Shown here piece by piece: positions 27,104 through 36,725 of a stretch of DNA of 64,000 nt. Below the pieces are notes generated by a model. That model worked only from the letters and a program-made list of their open reading frames with translations. It searched no databases and was not told the origin of the DNA. Position numbers and translations under genes: made by a program. The number at the start of each line of letters is the position of its first letter. The first letter of the stretch is position 1. This DNA is from Agromyces sp. G08B096 (GTDB lineage Bacteria > Actinomycetota > Actinomycetes > Actinomycetales > Microbacteriaceae): positions 1,860,001 to 1,924,000 of the forward strand of contig NZ_CP158374.1 in NCBI RefSeq assembly GCF_040267705.1, read 5' to 3'.

Positions 27104-28290
27104 GCGGTCCTTCCGGTGGCGGGGATCCAGGCGACGAGACGGAAGCGTCCGTCGCCGTCGACGTCGGCGGTCAGCGTGCCGCCGGTGAGCTGCGCGCGTT
27201 CGCGCATGCCGGGGATGCCGTGGCGGAAGCCGGATGCCTCGGGCGAGGCATCCGCTCGCACGGCGTTCACGATCTCGACGCGGACGCCCGCCTCGCTCCA
27301 GCCCAGCTCGACGGTGACGGGCTGCGCGGTGTCGCCGTGACGGAGCGCGTTCGTCAGGCCCTCCTGCACGATCCGGTAGACGGCGATCTGATGTCCGGTG
27401 CCGAGTGCGACCCGATCACCCGCCTCGGCGAACCGAACATCGAGGCCCGCGGCGCGCAGCTGGCCGAGCAGCTCGTCGAGGTCGTCGAGCACGGGCTGCG
27501 GCGCCCCGCCCTCGGCGTGTCGGAGTTCCGCGAGCAGCAGCCGCACATCCCCCAGGGCGCCCCGCGCCACACCCGCGATCGTGCCGAGCGCCTCCACGGC
27601 CGTCTCCGGCTTCGCGGCCGCGGCGAACCGCGCGCCGTCGGCCTGCGCGATCACGACGGCCAGCGAGTGCGCCACGACGTCGTGCATGTCGCGGGCGATG
27701 CGGTTGCGCTCCTGCTCGACGACGTAGCGGTACTCCGCGAGCTCGCGCTCACGCGTCGCCACCTCCTCGCGGCGACGGATCTCGCGCGAGTCGCGGACCG
27801 CCCGCACGAGCAGTCCCGCAGTCCACGCCAGCACGAGCACCGCGACCGAGGAGATGAACAGGAACAGCAACCCGAACAGCACCCCCGCAAGCCCCGGCTG
27901 CGATGTGATCGGCGACCCGCTGTCGAACAGCGGTTTCGCGAGCGCCAGGTAGAGCGAGGCCACCAATGCGCCCACGCCCGCTGAGGCGAGCCCCAGCCAC
28001 TTCACCAGCCGACCGCCGTGCGCCGCGGTCGAATAGAGCACGCCCAGCACGGCCGCGTCGTAGAGCTGCAGGTCGCGGAGGGCGGCCATCTGGGCGATCG
28101 CGGCCGCCCACGCGATGCCCAGCGACCACGCCGGACTCAGCCGGCGCACCGCGAGCGCCGCCGTGAACAGCGCGAGGGCGACGAGGTCGACGGGCGTGCC
28201 GAGCAGCGCGAACGGCAGACACACCAGCCCGAACAGGATGGCGAGGACGATATCGGTCGTCAGTCGCCCGCGGCTCAAGGTGGTGCTCAC
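27100..28290 (-). CDS. Sensor histidine kinase, HisKA_3 (NarX/DesK) type
   Basis: This 396-residue membrane kinase has about five N-terminal helices with little extracytoplasmic sequence, so it probably senses a membrane state. The dimerisation/phospho-acceptor region contains RNRIARDMHDVVAHSLAVV with the phosphorylated His. The ATPase region has YRIVQEGLTNALRHG (N box). No G-rich tail beyond GFRHGIPGMRERAQL is needed for this class. The GTG start follows a TACGGT box by six bases. It is coupled to the response regulator. Confidence 0.92.
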   Translation of the reverse strand: MSTTLSRGRLTTDIVLAILFGLVCLPFALLGTPVDLVALALFTAALAVRRLSPAWSLGIAWAAAIAQMAALRDLQLYDAAVLGVLYSTAAHGGRLVKWLGLASAGVGALVASLYLALAKPLFDSGSPITSQPGLAGVLFGLLFLFISSVAVLVLAWTAGLLVRAVRDSREIRRREEVATRERELAEYRYVVEQERNRIARDMHDVVAHSLAVVIAQADGARFAAAAKPETAVEALGTIAGVARGALGDVRLLLAELRHAEGGAPQPVLDDLDELLGQLRAAGLDVRFAEAGDRVALGTGHQIAVYRIVQEGLTNALRHGDTAQPVTVELGWSEAGVRVEIVNAVRADASPEASGFRHGIPGMRERAQLTGGTLTADVDGDGRFRLVAWIPATGRTA

Positions 28291-28296
28291 CGAACC

Positions 28297-28302
28297 ACCG
28301 TA
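28297..28302 (-). promoter_or_regulatory. -10 box for a leaderless kinase transcript
   Basis: TACGGT lies six bases before GTG 28290, with no Shine-Dalgarno sequence between. Confidence 0.5.
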
Positions 28303-28381
28303 CGCGCCGTCACCGCGCCACGCGGGCGGCGCCGGCCTGAATCATCCTCGGGATGTAGGCGGTCTCCAGGAGGCGGCGGGT

Positions 28382-29275
28382 TCAGAATCCGAGCCGGCCG
28401 AGCTGCTTCGGATCGCGCTGCCAGTCCTTCGCGACCTTCACGTGCAGCGCGAGGTACACCTTGCGCCCCAGCAGGCCCTCGATCTGCGCGCGGGCGGTCG
28501 CTCCGACCTCCTTCAGCCGCGACCCGCCCTTGCCGATGATGATGCCCTTCTGGCTGTCGCGCTCCACGAACAGGTTGGCGTACACCTCGACCAGGTCTTT
28601 GTCGTCGCGCTCGATGAGGTCGTCGACCGTCACCGCGATCGAGTGCGGCAGCTCGTCGGCCACGCCCTCGAGCGCGGCCTCGCGGATGAACTCCGCGATG
28701 CGCTCCTCGACGTCCTCGTCGGTGCGCGCCTCGGCGGGGTACAGCGGCTGGTCGGAGGCCGGCATGAGCGCCAGCAGCTCGTCGACGAGCACGTCGAGCT
28801 GCTCGCCGCGCGGGGCCGACACCGGGATGATCGCCGCCCACTCCCTGAGCCCCGAGACCGCGAGGAGCTGCTCGGCGACCTTCGCCTTCGACGTGGCATC
28901 CGTCTTGGTGACGATCGCGACCTTCTTCGCGCGCGGATACTGCTCGAGCTGCTCGTTGATGAACCGGTCGCCCGGGCCGATCGCCTCGTTCGCGGGAACG
29001 CAGAACGCGATGACGTCCACGTCGCCGAGCGTCGACTGCACGAGCGTGTTGAGCCGCTCGCCGAGGAGCGTCCGCGGCCGGTGCAGTCCCGGCGTGTCCA
29101 CGAGGATGAGCTGACCGTGCTCGCGGTGCACGATGCCGCGGATCGCCCGCCGGGTCGTCTGCGGCTTCGAGCTCGTGATCGCGACCTTCTCACCCACCAG
29201 GGCGTTCGTCAGCGTCGATTTGCCGACGTTCGGCCGGCCGACGAAGGAGACGAACCCCGCCCGGTACTCAGCCAT
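28382..29275 (-). CDS. era: GTPase Era
   Basis: This 297-residue GTPase is needed for 16S rRNA maturation and 30S assembly. The G domain has G1 GRPNVGKST (13-21), the effector-loop segment SSKPQTTRRAI, G3 DTPG and G4 TKTD. The C-terminal KH domain holds GIIIGKGGSRLKEVG, which binds the 3' end of 16S rRNA. The start is ATG 29275, with AAGGGAG upstream. It overlaps the end of the CorC-like gene by eight bases and is last in a six-gene run from HIT to era. Confidence 0.95.
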   Translation of the reverse strand: MAEYRAGFVSFVGRPNVGKSTLTNALVGEKVAITSSKPQTTRRAIRGIVHREHGQLILVDTPGLHRPRTLLGERLNTLVQSTLGDVDVIAFCVPANEAIGPGDRFINEQLEQYPRAKKVAIVTKTDATSKAKVAEQLLAVSGLREWAAIIPVSAPRGEQLDVLVDELLALMPASDQPLYPAEARTDEDVEERIAEFIREAALEGVADELPHSIAVTVDDLIERDDKDLVEVYANLFVERDSQKGIIIGKGGSRLKEVGATARAQIEGLLGRKVYLALHVKVAKDWQRDPKQLGRLGF

Positions 29276-30584
29276 GTGCACGGCTCCCTTCCGCGTCGCC
29301 GGCCTCGAAGGCGGTGCGCGCGTCGATGAGCGCCTGGTCGGGCCAGGCGAGGATGGTGGCGATGCGCTTCCGGCGGCCTTCGGTCCGCTCGGCCTCGAGC
29401 AGCAGGCCGGACACGGCGACGCGATCGCCCGGCTGCGGCAGCCGGCCGAGCTCCTTCGCGAGCAGGCCGCCCGCCGTGTCGACGTCCTCATCGTCGAGGT
29501 CGAGCCCGAAGAGCTCGCCGAGCTCGTCGATGGGCAGGCGGGCGTTGACCCGGTAGCGACCGTCGTCGAGCGGCTCGACCTGCGCCGCCTCCCGGTCGTA
29601 CTCGTCGGAGATGTCGCCGACGAGCTCCTCGATGAGGTCCTCGAGGGTCACGAGGCCGGCGGTGCCGCCGTACTCGTCGACGACCATGGCCAGGTGGTTC
29701 GACTCCAGCTGCATCTGGCGCAGCAGCGCGTCGGCCTTCATGGAATCGGGTACGAAGACCGCGGGCCGCGCGAGGTCGCCGACGGTCAGCTCCTCGGCGT
29801 CGAGCGGCCGCTCGAAGCCCAGCCGGGCGAGGTCGCGAAGGTAGAGGATCCCCGTCACGTCGTCCGCGTCGCGGTCGACCACCGGGATGCGCGAGTACCC
29901 GGCCTTCAGGAAGACGGCCATCGCCTGCGGCAGGTGCGCGCTCGCGTCGATCGTGATCATGTCGGTGCGGGCGACCATGACCTCGCGTACGACCGTGTCG
30001 TTGAACTCGAAGATCGAGTGGATGAGCTCGCGGTCCTCGGGCTCGAGCACCTCGAGCTCGGCGGCCTCGTCGACCATGCTGAGCAGCTGCTCCTCGCTCG
30101 AGACGCCCGCGAAGCGGATCCGCCCGGGGGTCACGCGGTTGCCGAGCGCGACGAGCGCGCCGGCGACCGGGCCGAGGATGACGCGGAACAGACGCACCAC
30201 CGGAGCCGACCAGCGGAGCACGGTGCGGGCGTTCGCCCGGCCCACGCTCCTCGGGCTCGCGCCGACGAGGACGAACGAGACACCGGTCATGATGAGGGCC
30301 GACCAGAGCAGCACGAACCACACGTTGTCGATGAACATCGCGAACGCGAGGGTCACGAGCACCGCGGCGGTCGTCTCGGCGAGGATGCGCACGAAGTTGA
30401 CCGCGTTGACGTGCGGGCCCGGGTCTTCTGCGATCGCGAGGAGCGAGCGCCGCGCCCGGGAGACGAGGGCGAGATCGGTGACATCGGCGCGAGACAGCAC
30501 GCCGAGCGCGGAGTCAACGGCGGCCATCAGGCCGCCGAGCGCGACGAGGGCGAAGGCGGCGAAGAGGAAGAGCCAGGGTTGCAT
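29268..30584 (-). CDS. Hemolysin C/CorC-like CBS-domain membrane protein
   Basis: This 438-residue protein consists of a DUF21/CNNM membrane domain (about 1-150), a pair of CBS domains (about 200-320, with the segment DMITIDASAHLPQAM and later VDEYGGTAGLVTLEDLIEELVG), and a C-terminal CorC_HlyC domain (about 345-430). The family is linked to Mg2+/Co2+ efflux and metal homeostasis. The ATG is three bases from the ybeY stop. The ybeY-corC-era order is widely conserved. Confidence 0.92.
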   Translation of the reverse strand: MQPWLFLFAAFALVALGGLMAAVDSALGVLSRADVTDLALVSRARRSLLAIAEDPGPHVNAVNFVRILAETTAAVLVTLAFAMFIDNVWFVLLWSALIMTGVSFVLVGASPRSVGRANARTVLRWSAPVVRLFRVILGPVAGALVALGNRVTPGRIRFAGVSSEEQLLSMVDEAAELEVLEPEDRELIHSIFEFNDTVVREVMVARTDMITIDASAHLPQAMAVFLKAGYSRIPVVDRDADDVTGILYLRDLARLGFERPLDAEELTVGDLARPAVFVPDSMKADALLRQMQLESNHLAMVVDEYGGTAGLVTLEDLIEELVGDISDEYDREAAQVEPLDDGRYRVNARLPIDELGELFGLDLDDEDVDTAGGLLAKELGRLPQPGDRVAVSGLLLEAERTEGRRKRIATILAWPDQALIDARTAFEAGDAEGSRAHG

Positions 30585-30586
30585 CG

Positions 30587-31048
30587 TCAGCGACGGCGCT
30601 CCTGCATCGCGAACCCGACGAGGATGTCGCGCTGGATCGAGAACATCTCCTTCTCCTCGTCGGGTTCGGCGTGGTCGAACCCCAACAGGTGGAGGATGCC
30701 GTGCGCGGTGAGCAGCTGCAGCTCGTCGAGGAGCGTGTGGCCGGCCTGCTTCGCCTGCGACTCCGCGACCTGCGGGCAGAGCACGACGTCGCCGAGGAGG
30801 CCCGCCGGCGCGGGCTGGTCTTCGGTGCCGGGCCGAAGCTCGTCCATGGGGAAGCTCAGCACGTCGGTCGGCCCCGGCTCGTCCATCCACTGCACGTGCA
30901 GCTGCTCCATCGCGCCCTCGTCGACGAGCAGGATGGCCAGCTCGGCGTCGCGATGCACGTGCATCGCGTCGAGCGCGTACACGGCGAGCCGCTGCAGGGC
31001 CGCCTCGTCGACGTCGACGTTCGACTCGTTGGTGATCTCGATGCTCAT
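30587..31048 (-). CDS. ybeY: Endoribonuclease YbeY
   Basis: YbeY is a zinc enzyme in 16S rRNA 3'-end processing and ribosome quality control. The 153-residue protein has the metal motif [11 protein letters not shown] (H-X3-H-X5-H) at about 118-128 and the family segment [12 protein letters not shown]. Length is typical. It sits between phoH and the CorC-like gene, its usual neighbours. Confidence 0.95.
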   Translation of the reverse strand: MSIEITNESNVDVDEAALQRLAVYALDAMHVHRDAELAILLVDEGAMEQLHVQWMDEPGPTDVLSFPMDELRPGTEDQPAPAGLLGDVVLCPQVAESQAKQAGHTLLDELQLLTAHGILHLLGFDHAEPDEEKEMFSIQRDILVGFAMQERRR

Positions 31049-31082
31049 CTGCGGGAGCGCTCCGTCCGGATCTCGGGCTGGG

Positions 31083-32183
31083 TCACTTCTTGGCGCGCGG
31101 CGGCTGGTGGTCGCGCGGCGCCCGTCCGCGGCGCTCGGCGCGGTTCGCGAACTCGCGCGCCTGGTCGCGCTCGAACCGCTGCGCCTGCTGCCGCTGGTCG
31201 TACTCGGTGTAGGCGTCGACGATGCGGCCCACGAGGGTGTGCCGCACCACGTCGTCGCTCGTCAGCCTGGCGAAGTGGATGTCGTCGATACCGTCGAGGA
31301 TGCGGGTGACGAGCCGGAGACCCGAAGCCCCGCCCGGGAGGTCGACCTGCGTGATGTCGCCCGTCACGACCATCTTCGAGCCGAATCCGAGGCGGGTGAG
31401 GAACATCTTCATCTGCTCCGGTGTGGTGTTCTGCGCCTCATCGAGCACGACGAACGAGTCGTTCAGCGTGCGGCCTCGCATGTACGCGAGCGGAGCGACC
31501 TCGACCGTGCCCGAGGCGAGCAGCTTCGGCACGAGCTCGGGGTCCATCATCTCGTTGAGCGCGTCGTAGAGCGGTCGCAGGTAGGGGTCGATCTTGTCGG
31601 TCAGCGTGCCGGGCAGGAAGCCGAGCCGCTCCCCCGCCTCGACGGCCGGACGGGTCAGGATGATCCGGCTGACCTCCTTGCGCTGCAACGCCTGCACGGC
31701 CTTGGCCATCGCGAGGTAGGTCTTGCCGGTGCCGGCGGGACCAATGCCGAACACGATGGTGTGCTCGTCGATCGCGTCGACGTACTGCCGCTGGCCCTCC
31801 GTCTTCGGGCGGATGGACTTGCCGCGGCTTGCGACGATGACCTGTCCGAGCAGCTCGGACGGGCGGGAGCCCGGATCGGCGTCGAGCATTCTCGCTGAGC
31901 TCCTGACTTCGGTGGGAGTGGGGTCCTGCCCCTGGCGGACGAGCTCGAGGAGCTCTTCGATGAGGCGGCGGACCCGGAGACGCTGCTCCCCGTCGCCGCG
32001 GATCGCGATCTCGTTGCCCCGCACGTGGACGGTCACATCGGGGTACTCGCGCTGGATGCTCGCGAGGAGGCGATCCTGCGGGCCGAGCAGGCGGACCATC
32101 GCGATGCCGTCGATGGCGAGGCGCTCCTCGTCGGATGCGGCGCCGGCCTCGCCGGCGCCGACGGGCAGGTCGCGATCACCCAC
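31083..32183 (-). CDS. PhoH family ATPase
   Basis: This 366-residue protein has an N-terminal KH-like region ([19 protein letters not shown]) and a PhoH P-loop domain: Walker [31 protein letters not shown], and Walker B VVLDEAQN. It is associated with YbeY and RNA processing. GTG 32183 is the most upstream start consistent with the HIT gene, overlapping its end by eight bases. The C-terminus is a basic tail. A shorter start at [10 protein letters not shown] is possible. Confidence 0.9.
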   Translation of the reverse strand: MGDRDLPVGAGEAGAASDEERLAIDGIAMVRLLGPQDRLLASIQREYPDVTVHVRGNEIAIRGDGEQRLRVRRLIEELLELVRQGQDPTPTEVRSSARMLDADPGSRPSELLGQVIVASRGKSIRPKTEGQRQYVDAIDEHTIVFGIGPAGTGKTYLAMAKAVQALQRKEVSRIILTRPAVEAGERLGFLPGTLTDKIDPYLRPLYDALNEMMDPELVPKLLASGTVEVAPLAYMRGRTLNDSFVVLDEAQNTTPEQMKMFLTRLGFGSKMVVTGDITQVDLPGGASGLRLVTRILDGIDDIHFARLTSDDVVRHTLVGRIVDAYTEYDQRQQAQRFERDQAREFANRAERRGRAPRDHQPPRAKK

Positions 32184-32535
32184 CGGCGAGGGTGCCTTCC
32201 TCGAGGCCGCCGGCGAGCACGTGCGCGTGCACGTGGAAGACGGTCTGCCCGGCGCTCGCGCCGGTGTTGAACACCAGGCGGAACTCGCCGTCCGCGAGGT
32301 CGGCGGCGACGCCGCGCGCGACGTCGACGAGTTCGGCGAGCAGCGCCGGGTCGCCGGCCGCCAACTCCACCACATCGCGGTAGTCGCCCGCCCTCGGCGT
32401 GACGACCACATGCACGGGCGCCTGCGGTGCGATGTCGTGGAAGGCGATCACCCGGTCGGTCTCCGCGACGATCCGCGCGGGGATCTCACCCGCCGCGATG
32501 CGCTCGAAGACGGTCGGTTCGCGGGTCTCGCTCAT
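32176..32535 (-). CDS. HIT family nucleotide hydrolase (HINT-like)
   Basis: This 119-residue protein carries the histidine triad HVHAHVLAG (about 100-108). The N-terminal FERIAAGEIPARIV segment is typical of bacterial HinT, which cleaves nucleoside phosphoramidates and acyl-adenylates. Length is normal. A TACGAT box ends six bases before the ATG, so this gene probably starts the HIT-phoH-ybeY-corC-era transcript as a leaderless message. Confidence 0.94.
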   Translation of the reverse strand: MSETREPTVFERIAAGEIPARIVAETDRVIAFHDIAPQAPVHVVVTPRAGDYRDVVELAAGDPALLAELVDVARGVAADLADGEFRLVFNTGASAGQTVFHVHAHVLAGGLEEGTLAGG

Positions 32536-32541
32536 CCCACC

Positions 32542-32547
32542 ATCGTA
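32542..32547 (-). promoter_or_regulatory. -10 box for the HIT-phoH-ybeY-corC-era operon
   Basis: TACGAT is followed by six bases and the HIT ATG, with no Shine-Dalgarno sequence. Confidence 0.55.
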
Positions 32548-32559
32548 GCGACGGATGGC

Positions 32560-33294
32560 TCACCACCGCCCGATCGCGGCCGAGATCACGGCGATCGCCG
32601 CCGGCCCCGCCGTCGAGGTGCGCAGCACGGATGCCCCCAGCCTGACGGCCTCGGCGCCCGCGGCTCCGAGACGCTGCAGCTCGTCGGGAGCGATTCCGCC
32701 CTCGGGCCCGACGACGAGCGCGAGGTCGCGTCCGTCGAACACGAGGTCGGTGAGGGCGACGGGCGCCGACGGCTCGAGCACGAGCACCCGGGTGCCCTGC
32801 AGGCGCTGTGCGAGGCCGGACGTGGGGGTAACCGGCTCGACGACCGGCTGCCACGCGCGGATCGACTGCTTGGTGGCCTCCCGCACGATGCTCGCCCAGC
32901 GCTGGCGGCCCTTCTCGGCCTTCGGGCCGTCCCACCGGGAGACCGACCTCGCTGCCGCCCACGGCACGATGCGATCGACGCCGAGCTCCGTCGCGGCCTG
33001 CACCGCGAGCTCGTCCCGGTCTCCCTTGGCGAGGGCCTGCACCAACGTCAGCGAGCGGTCGGGGCGTTCCTCGACCACCACTTCGCCGACCTCGACCACG
33101 AGCTCACGCGGGCCGGTCGCGGCGACCGCTCCGCGCACGATCGTGCCCCGCCCATCGCCGATCGCGAGCCGCTCGCCCACCCGGACGCGGGCGACCGTCA
33201 CCGCGTGCCTGGCCTCGTCACCGGTCAGCTCGAACCGGTCGCCGGGGCCGAGCCCCGCGAGCTCGGCGGACTCGGCGAGGTAGAGGCTGCTCAT
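32560..33294 (-). CDS. rsmE: 16S rRNA (uracil-1498 N3)-methyltransferase
   Basis: This 244-residue SPOUT methyltransferase modifies U1498 in the decoding region of the 30S subunit. It has the N-terminal PUA-like part (ELTGDEARHAVTVARVRVGE) and the C-terminal trefoil-knot motifs LALVVGPEGGIAPDE and LGASVLRTSTAGPAAI. It lies between dnaJ and HIT, the usual actinobacterial position. The start is ATG 33294. Confidence 0.94.
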   Translation of the reverse strand: MSSLYLAESAELAGLGPGDRFELTGDEARHAVTVARVRVGERLAIGDGRGTIVRGAVAATGPRELVVEVGEVVVEERPDRSLTLVQALAKGDRDELAVQAATELGVDRIVPWAAARSVSRWDGPKAEKGRQRWASIVREATKQSIRAWQPVVEPVTPTSGLAQRLQGTRVLVLEPSAPVALTDLVFDGRDLALVVGPEGGIAPDELQRLGAAGAEAVRLGASVLRTSTAGPAAIAVISAAIGRW

Positions 33295-33328
33295 TGGGCC
33301 CGCTCCGGTCGAGGCATCCGCTCGCCCG

Positions 33329-34429
33329 TCACCCGAGGAACCGGTCGCGGAGCTTCGCGAACAGGCCCTGCTGGAAGTGGCTGAGCTCGGGCTTGTGCGG
33401 CTTCCTGGCCGCGGCGAGCTGCTCGACGAGCGCCCGCTCCTTGCCCGAGAGCTTCGTGGGCGTGACCACCTGCACGCCGATCCTGAGGTCGCCGCGCCCG
33501 GAGCCGCGGAGCTTGGTGACGCCGCGGTCCTTGACGGTGAGAATCTCGCCCGACTGGGTGCCGGCCTTCAGCTCGACCTCCACGTCGCCGTCGAGCGCCG
33601 GGATCGTGGCGGTGGTGCCGAGGATCGCGTCGGTCATCGCGACCTCGAGGGTCGCCAGCAGGTCGTCGCCGTTGCGACTGAAGACGTCGTGCGTGCGCAC
33701 CTTGATCTCGAGGTAGAGGTCGCCGTTCGGGCCTCCCGCGGGGCCGGCCTCGCCCGAGCCCGGCATCTGCAGGCGCACGCCGGTGTCGACGCCGGCGGGG
33801 ATGTCGACGGGCACCGTGCGGCGCGCCCGCACCCGACCCTGCCCCTGGCAGGTGGCGCAGGGCGTCGCGATGACCGTGCCGTAGCCGCGGCACGTGCCGC
33901 ACGGGCTCGAGGTCATCACGTTGCCGAGGAGCGAGCGCACCGAGCGCTGGATCGAGCCCGTGCCGTGGCAGATGTCGCACGTGATGGGCGAGGTACCGGG
34001 CTGGCAGCACGAGCCGTGGCACGTCTCGCAGACCACGGCCGTGTCGACCTCGAGGTCGCGGTGCGTGCCGAAGATGACCTCGTCGAGGCCGACCTCGACC
34101 CGGATCAGGGCGTCCTGGCCGCGCTCGCGGCGCGACCGGGGCCCGCGGGTCTGCTGGCCGGCGCCGAAGAACGTCTCGAAGATGTCGCCGAAGCCGCCGA
34201 AGCCCTGGCCGCCGAAGCCGCCCTGGCCGCCGCCGAGGTCGTACTGCTCGCGCTGGCGCGGGTCTGAGAGCACATCGTACGCGTGCGTGACCTCTTTGAA
34301 GCGCTCGGATGCCTCCGCCCCGGGGTTCACGTCGGGGTGCAGCTCGCGGGCGAGACGGCGGTACGCCTTCTTGATCTCATCGGGGGTGGCGTCGCGCGAG
34401 ACGCCGAGGACCTCGTAGTGGTCGGCCAC
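33329..34429 (-). CDS. dnaJ: Chaperone DnaJ (DnaJ2 type)
   Basis: This 366-residue Hsp40 co-chaperone has a J domain with H31-P-D33, a Gly/Phe linker ([17 protein letters not shown]), four zinc-binding Cys repeats, and two C-terminal substrate domains. Repeats 2-4 are regular ([24 protein letters not shown]). The first reads CETCHGSC, with Cys in place of the last Gly. Pairing with hrcA and absence of dnaK/grpE nearby mark it as the DnaJ2 paralogue. The GTG start has AAAGGAA upstream. Confidence 0.94.
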   Translation of the reverse strand: MADHYEVLGVSRDATPDEIKKAYRRLARELHPDVNPGAEASERFKEVTHAYDVLSDPRQREQYDLGGGQGGFGGQGFGGFGDIFETFFGAGQQTRGPRSRRERGQDALIRVEVGLDEVIFGTHRDLEVDTAVVCETCHGSCCQPGTSPITCDICHGTGSIQRSVRSLLGNVMTSSPCGTCRGYGTVIATPCATCQGQGRVRARRTVPVDIPAGVDTGVRLQMPGSGEAGPAGGPNGDLYLEIKVRTHDVFSRNGDDLLATLEVAMTDAILGTTATIPALDGDVEVELKAGTQSGEILTVKDRGVTKLRGSGRGDLRIGVQVVTPTKLSGKERALVEQLAAARKPHKPELSHFQQGLFAKLRDRFLG

Positions 34430-34482
34430 GGAGGGCGGTTCCTTTCGATCGTGGTGCAGGCGGGCGCGCGGCCCGCCGCGGG

Positions 34483-35505
34483 TCAGTGCTCGCCGAGCGT
34501 GCGCGAGAGGTACCGGGCGACCGCCCGGACCGCGGCCATGCTGGCGGTGTAATCCATGCGGGTGGGGCCGACGATGCCGAGCCGGGAGACGTCCCGGCCG
34601 GCGACCGAGAACGCACTCGAGACGACGGAGGCCTCCGCGAGCCCGAACGGCGCGTTCTCGCGCCCGATGCGCACGGCCACGCCGTGCGGGTCGGCGGCCA
34701 TCTCGCCGAACAGGCGCAGGAGCACGACCTGCTCCTCGATGGCCTCGATGACGCCCAGGATGGAGCCCGAGAAGTCCTGCTCGGTGCGGACGAGGTTCGC
34801 GGCGCCGGCGACGACGAGCCGGTCGCCGCGCTGCGCTCGCGCCTGGTCGGCGAGGGTCGCCGCGAGCATGTGGAGCACGGCGGCGTGACGCGGGTCGGCG
34901 CCCGCGATCTCGCCGGAGAGCGCGGCTGAGGCATCCGCCATCGTCAGCCCGTCGGCGACCTCGTTGAGGCGCACGCGGAGCGAGGCGAGCGTCTCCTCGT
35001 CGACCTCGTCGCCGAGGTCGACGAGCCGCTGCTCGACCTGACCCGAGTCGGTGATCAGGATGCACATCACGCGCGTCGGCGAGAGGTGCACGAGTTCGAC
35101 GTGGCGGACGCGGGAGCTCGCGAAGCTCGGCACCTGCACGATGGCGAGCTGGTTGGTGAGCTGGGCGATGAGCCTTACCGTGCGCGAGAGGAGCTCGTCG
35201 AGGTCGCCGGCCTCGCCGAGGAAGGTCTCGATCGCGTGCCGTTGCGCCGGGGTCAGGGGCCGGACGTCGGTCAGCTGGTCGACGAAGACGCGGTATCCCT
35301 TGTCGGTCGGGATGCGCCCCGAGGAGGTGTGCGGCGCGGCGATGAGCTCCTCCTCTTCGAGGAGGGCCATGTCGTTGCGGATCGTCGCGGCGGACACCCC
35401 GAAGGAGTGGCGCTCGACGATCGACTTCGAGCCGACGGGCTCGCGGGAGGCGACATAGTCCTGCACGATCGCACGCAGCACCGCGAGTCCGCGTTCCGAG
35501 ACCAT
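34483..35505 (-). CDS. hrcA: Heat-shock repressor HrcA
   Basis: This 340-residue winged-helix repressor binds CIRCE operators. The N-terminal DNA-binding part contains [37 protein letters not shown], followed by [14 protein letters not shown], the hallmark of the family. The C-terminal GAF-like domain binds GroE/ligand for activity. A perfect CIRCE element lies 20 bases upstream of the start, so hrcA-dnaJ is autoregulated. The start is ATG 35505, with GAGGGTC before it. Confidence 0.96.
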   Translation of the reverse strand: MVSERGLAVLRAIVQDYVASREPVGSKSIVERHSFGVSAATIRNDMALLEEEELIAAPHTSSGRIPTDKGYRVFVDQLTDVRPLTPAQRHAIETFLGEAGDLDELLSRTVRLIAQLTNQLAIVQVPSFASSRVRHVELVHLSPTRVMCILITDSGQVEQRLVDLGDEVDEETLASLRVRLNEVADGLTMADASAALSGEIAGADPRHAAVLHMLAATLADQARAQRGDRLVVAGAANLVRTEQDFSGSILGVIEAIEEQVVLLRLFGEMAADPHGVAVRIGRENAPFGLAEASVVSSAFSVAGRDVSRLGIVGPTRMDYTASMAAVRAVARYLSRTLGEH

Positions 35506-35525
35506 CGACCCTCGCCCTCCCGTTC

Positions 35526-35552
35526 TTAGCACTCCGTTCGCCTGAGTGCTAA
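35526..35552. promoter_or_regulatory. CIRCE operator of the hrcA-dnaJ operon
   Basis: TTAGCACTC, nine bases, then GAGTGCTAA: both half-sites match the CIRCE consensus exactly. It overlaps a TATCAT-like -10 region on the minus strand, so HrcA binding would block transcription of its own operon. Confidence 0.97.
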
Positions 35553-35691
35553 TGATACCGCGACATTCCGGGACTCCGCCGTTGCCGGGCGTCCCGCCGC
35601 GACGCTACCGTATGCAGGTCCGCGACTCCCCCGTCCCCACGCGGACGCCGCGCGCATCGCGGCACCATCCCTCCCGTCCGAAAGGCAGCCC

Positions 35692-36210
35692 ATGACCGAC
35701 CCCGACGCGTCGAACCCCGGCGCGAACGTCCCCCCGACGCCGCCCTCGGCGCCGGCCCCGCAGCCGGCGCACCCCGCGGAGCCGCTGACCCCCGCCCAGG
35801 ACAAGCAGTGGGCGATGTTCGCCCACCTCGGCGGCGTGCTCATCATCCTCGGCGGGCTGAGCGGCTGGGCCGGTCTCCTCGCCGTCCTGCCGGCGCTCAT
35901 CATCTTCCTCGCGCTCGGCAAGCGCGGTGCGCTCACCCGGCAGGAGTCGAAGGAGGCGCTGAACTTCCAGATCACGGTGGTGGCCGCGCTCCTCGTCTGG
36001 ACCATCCTGTCCGCGATCATCCTCGGCATCGTGTTCGCCGCCGCGCTCGGCCTCGGCTCGTTCGCGGCGTTCGCCGGCCTGAGCTTCGTGTTCGGGCTCG
36101 TGGCCTGGGCGATCGTCGTCGCCGACGTGGTCTTCTCGATCATCGCCGCGGTCCGCGTGAACGCCGGCGGCAGCTACCGGTACCCCTTCGCCATCCGCCT
36201 CGTCAAGTAG
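35692..36210 (+). CDS. DUF4870 membrane protein, longer copy
   Basis: This 172-residue protein has a Pro-rich cytoplasmic head (about 1-35), then DKQWAMFAHLGGVL, the DUF4870 entry motif, and three to four helices ending in VVFSIIAAVRVNAG and a short YRYPFAIRLVK tail. Function is unknown (Tic20-like membrane family). GAAAGGCAG precedes the ATG. A shorter homologue follows 101 bases downstream. Compared with that copy it has extra hydrophobic sequence between the helices. Confidence 0.85.
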   Translation: MTDPDASNPGANVPPTPPSAPAPQPAHPAEPLTPAQDKQWAMFAHLGGVLIILGGLSGWAGLLAVLPALIIFLALGKRGALTRQESKEALNFQITVVAALLVWTILSAIILGIVFAAALGLGSFAAFAGLSFVFGLVAWAIVVADVVFSIIAAVRVNAGGSYRYPFAIRLVK

Positions 36211-36311
36211 GCGGGCGGCACCGGCGCGCCGGGGCGGGTCTTCCGCCCCGGCGCGCTCGTCTGAGAACATGGCGACGACCCGCGAATGACGGGCACGAAG
36301 AAGGAGCCTCC

Positions 36312-36725
36312 ATGTCCGACCAAACGCCTCCCACGCCGCCGACCCCTCCGGGGCCGCCGACGCCTCCCCCGCCCGCCAGCCCGTACCAGCAGAGCCAGCC
36401 GCTCAGCCCGGCCGACGAGAAGCTCTGGGCGACGCTGATCCACATCGGCGGCGCGCTCTTCAACTTCCTGCCGGCGCTCATCGGCTACCTCGTCCTGAAG
36501 GACAAGGGCCCCTTCATCCGGGCGCACACCGCCACCGCGCTGAACTTCCAGCTGACCGTGCTCATCGCGTACATCGCGAGCTACGTGCTCATGCTGGTGT
36601 TCATCGGGTTCATCCTGTTCCCGATCGTCTGGGTCGTGAACATCGTGTTCTCGATCATCGCCGCGGTGAAGGCGAACCAGGGCCAGCCCTACACCTACCC
36701 GCTCGCGATCAAGTTCGTGAGCTGA
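36312..36725 (+). CDS. DUF4870 membrane protein, shorter copy
   Basis: This 137-residue homologue has a Pro/Thr-rich head (about 1-25), then DEKLWATLIHIGGALF, an FIRAHTATALNFQ segment that is the most conserved part of the family, and IVFSIIAAVKANQG with the tail YTYPLAIKFVS. It is preceded by AAGGAG at seven bases. Tandem duplication with the gene upstream is evident. Its 3' end overlaps the end of convergent hemW by 17 bases. Function unknown. Confidence 0.86.
   Translation: MSDQTPPTPPTPPGPPTPPPPASPYQQSQPLSPADEKLWATLIHIGGALFNFLPALIGYLVLKDKGPFIRAHTATALNFQLTVLIAYIASYVLMLVFIGFILFPIVWVVNIVFSIIAAVKANQGQPYTYPLAIKFVS

Noticed and set aside
27231-27254. Perfect inverted repeat as a terminator
   Set aside because: It lies inside the kinase gene and consists of two copies of the enriched GGATGCC heptamer facing each other, so it is noted with that motif instead.
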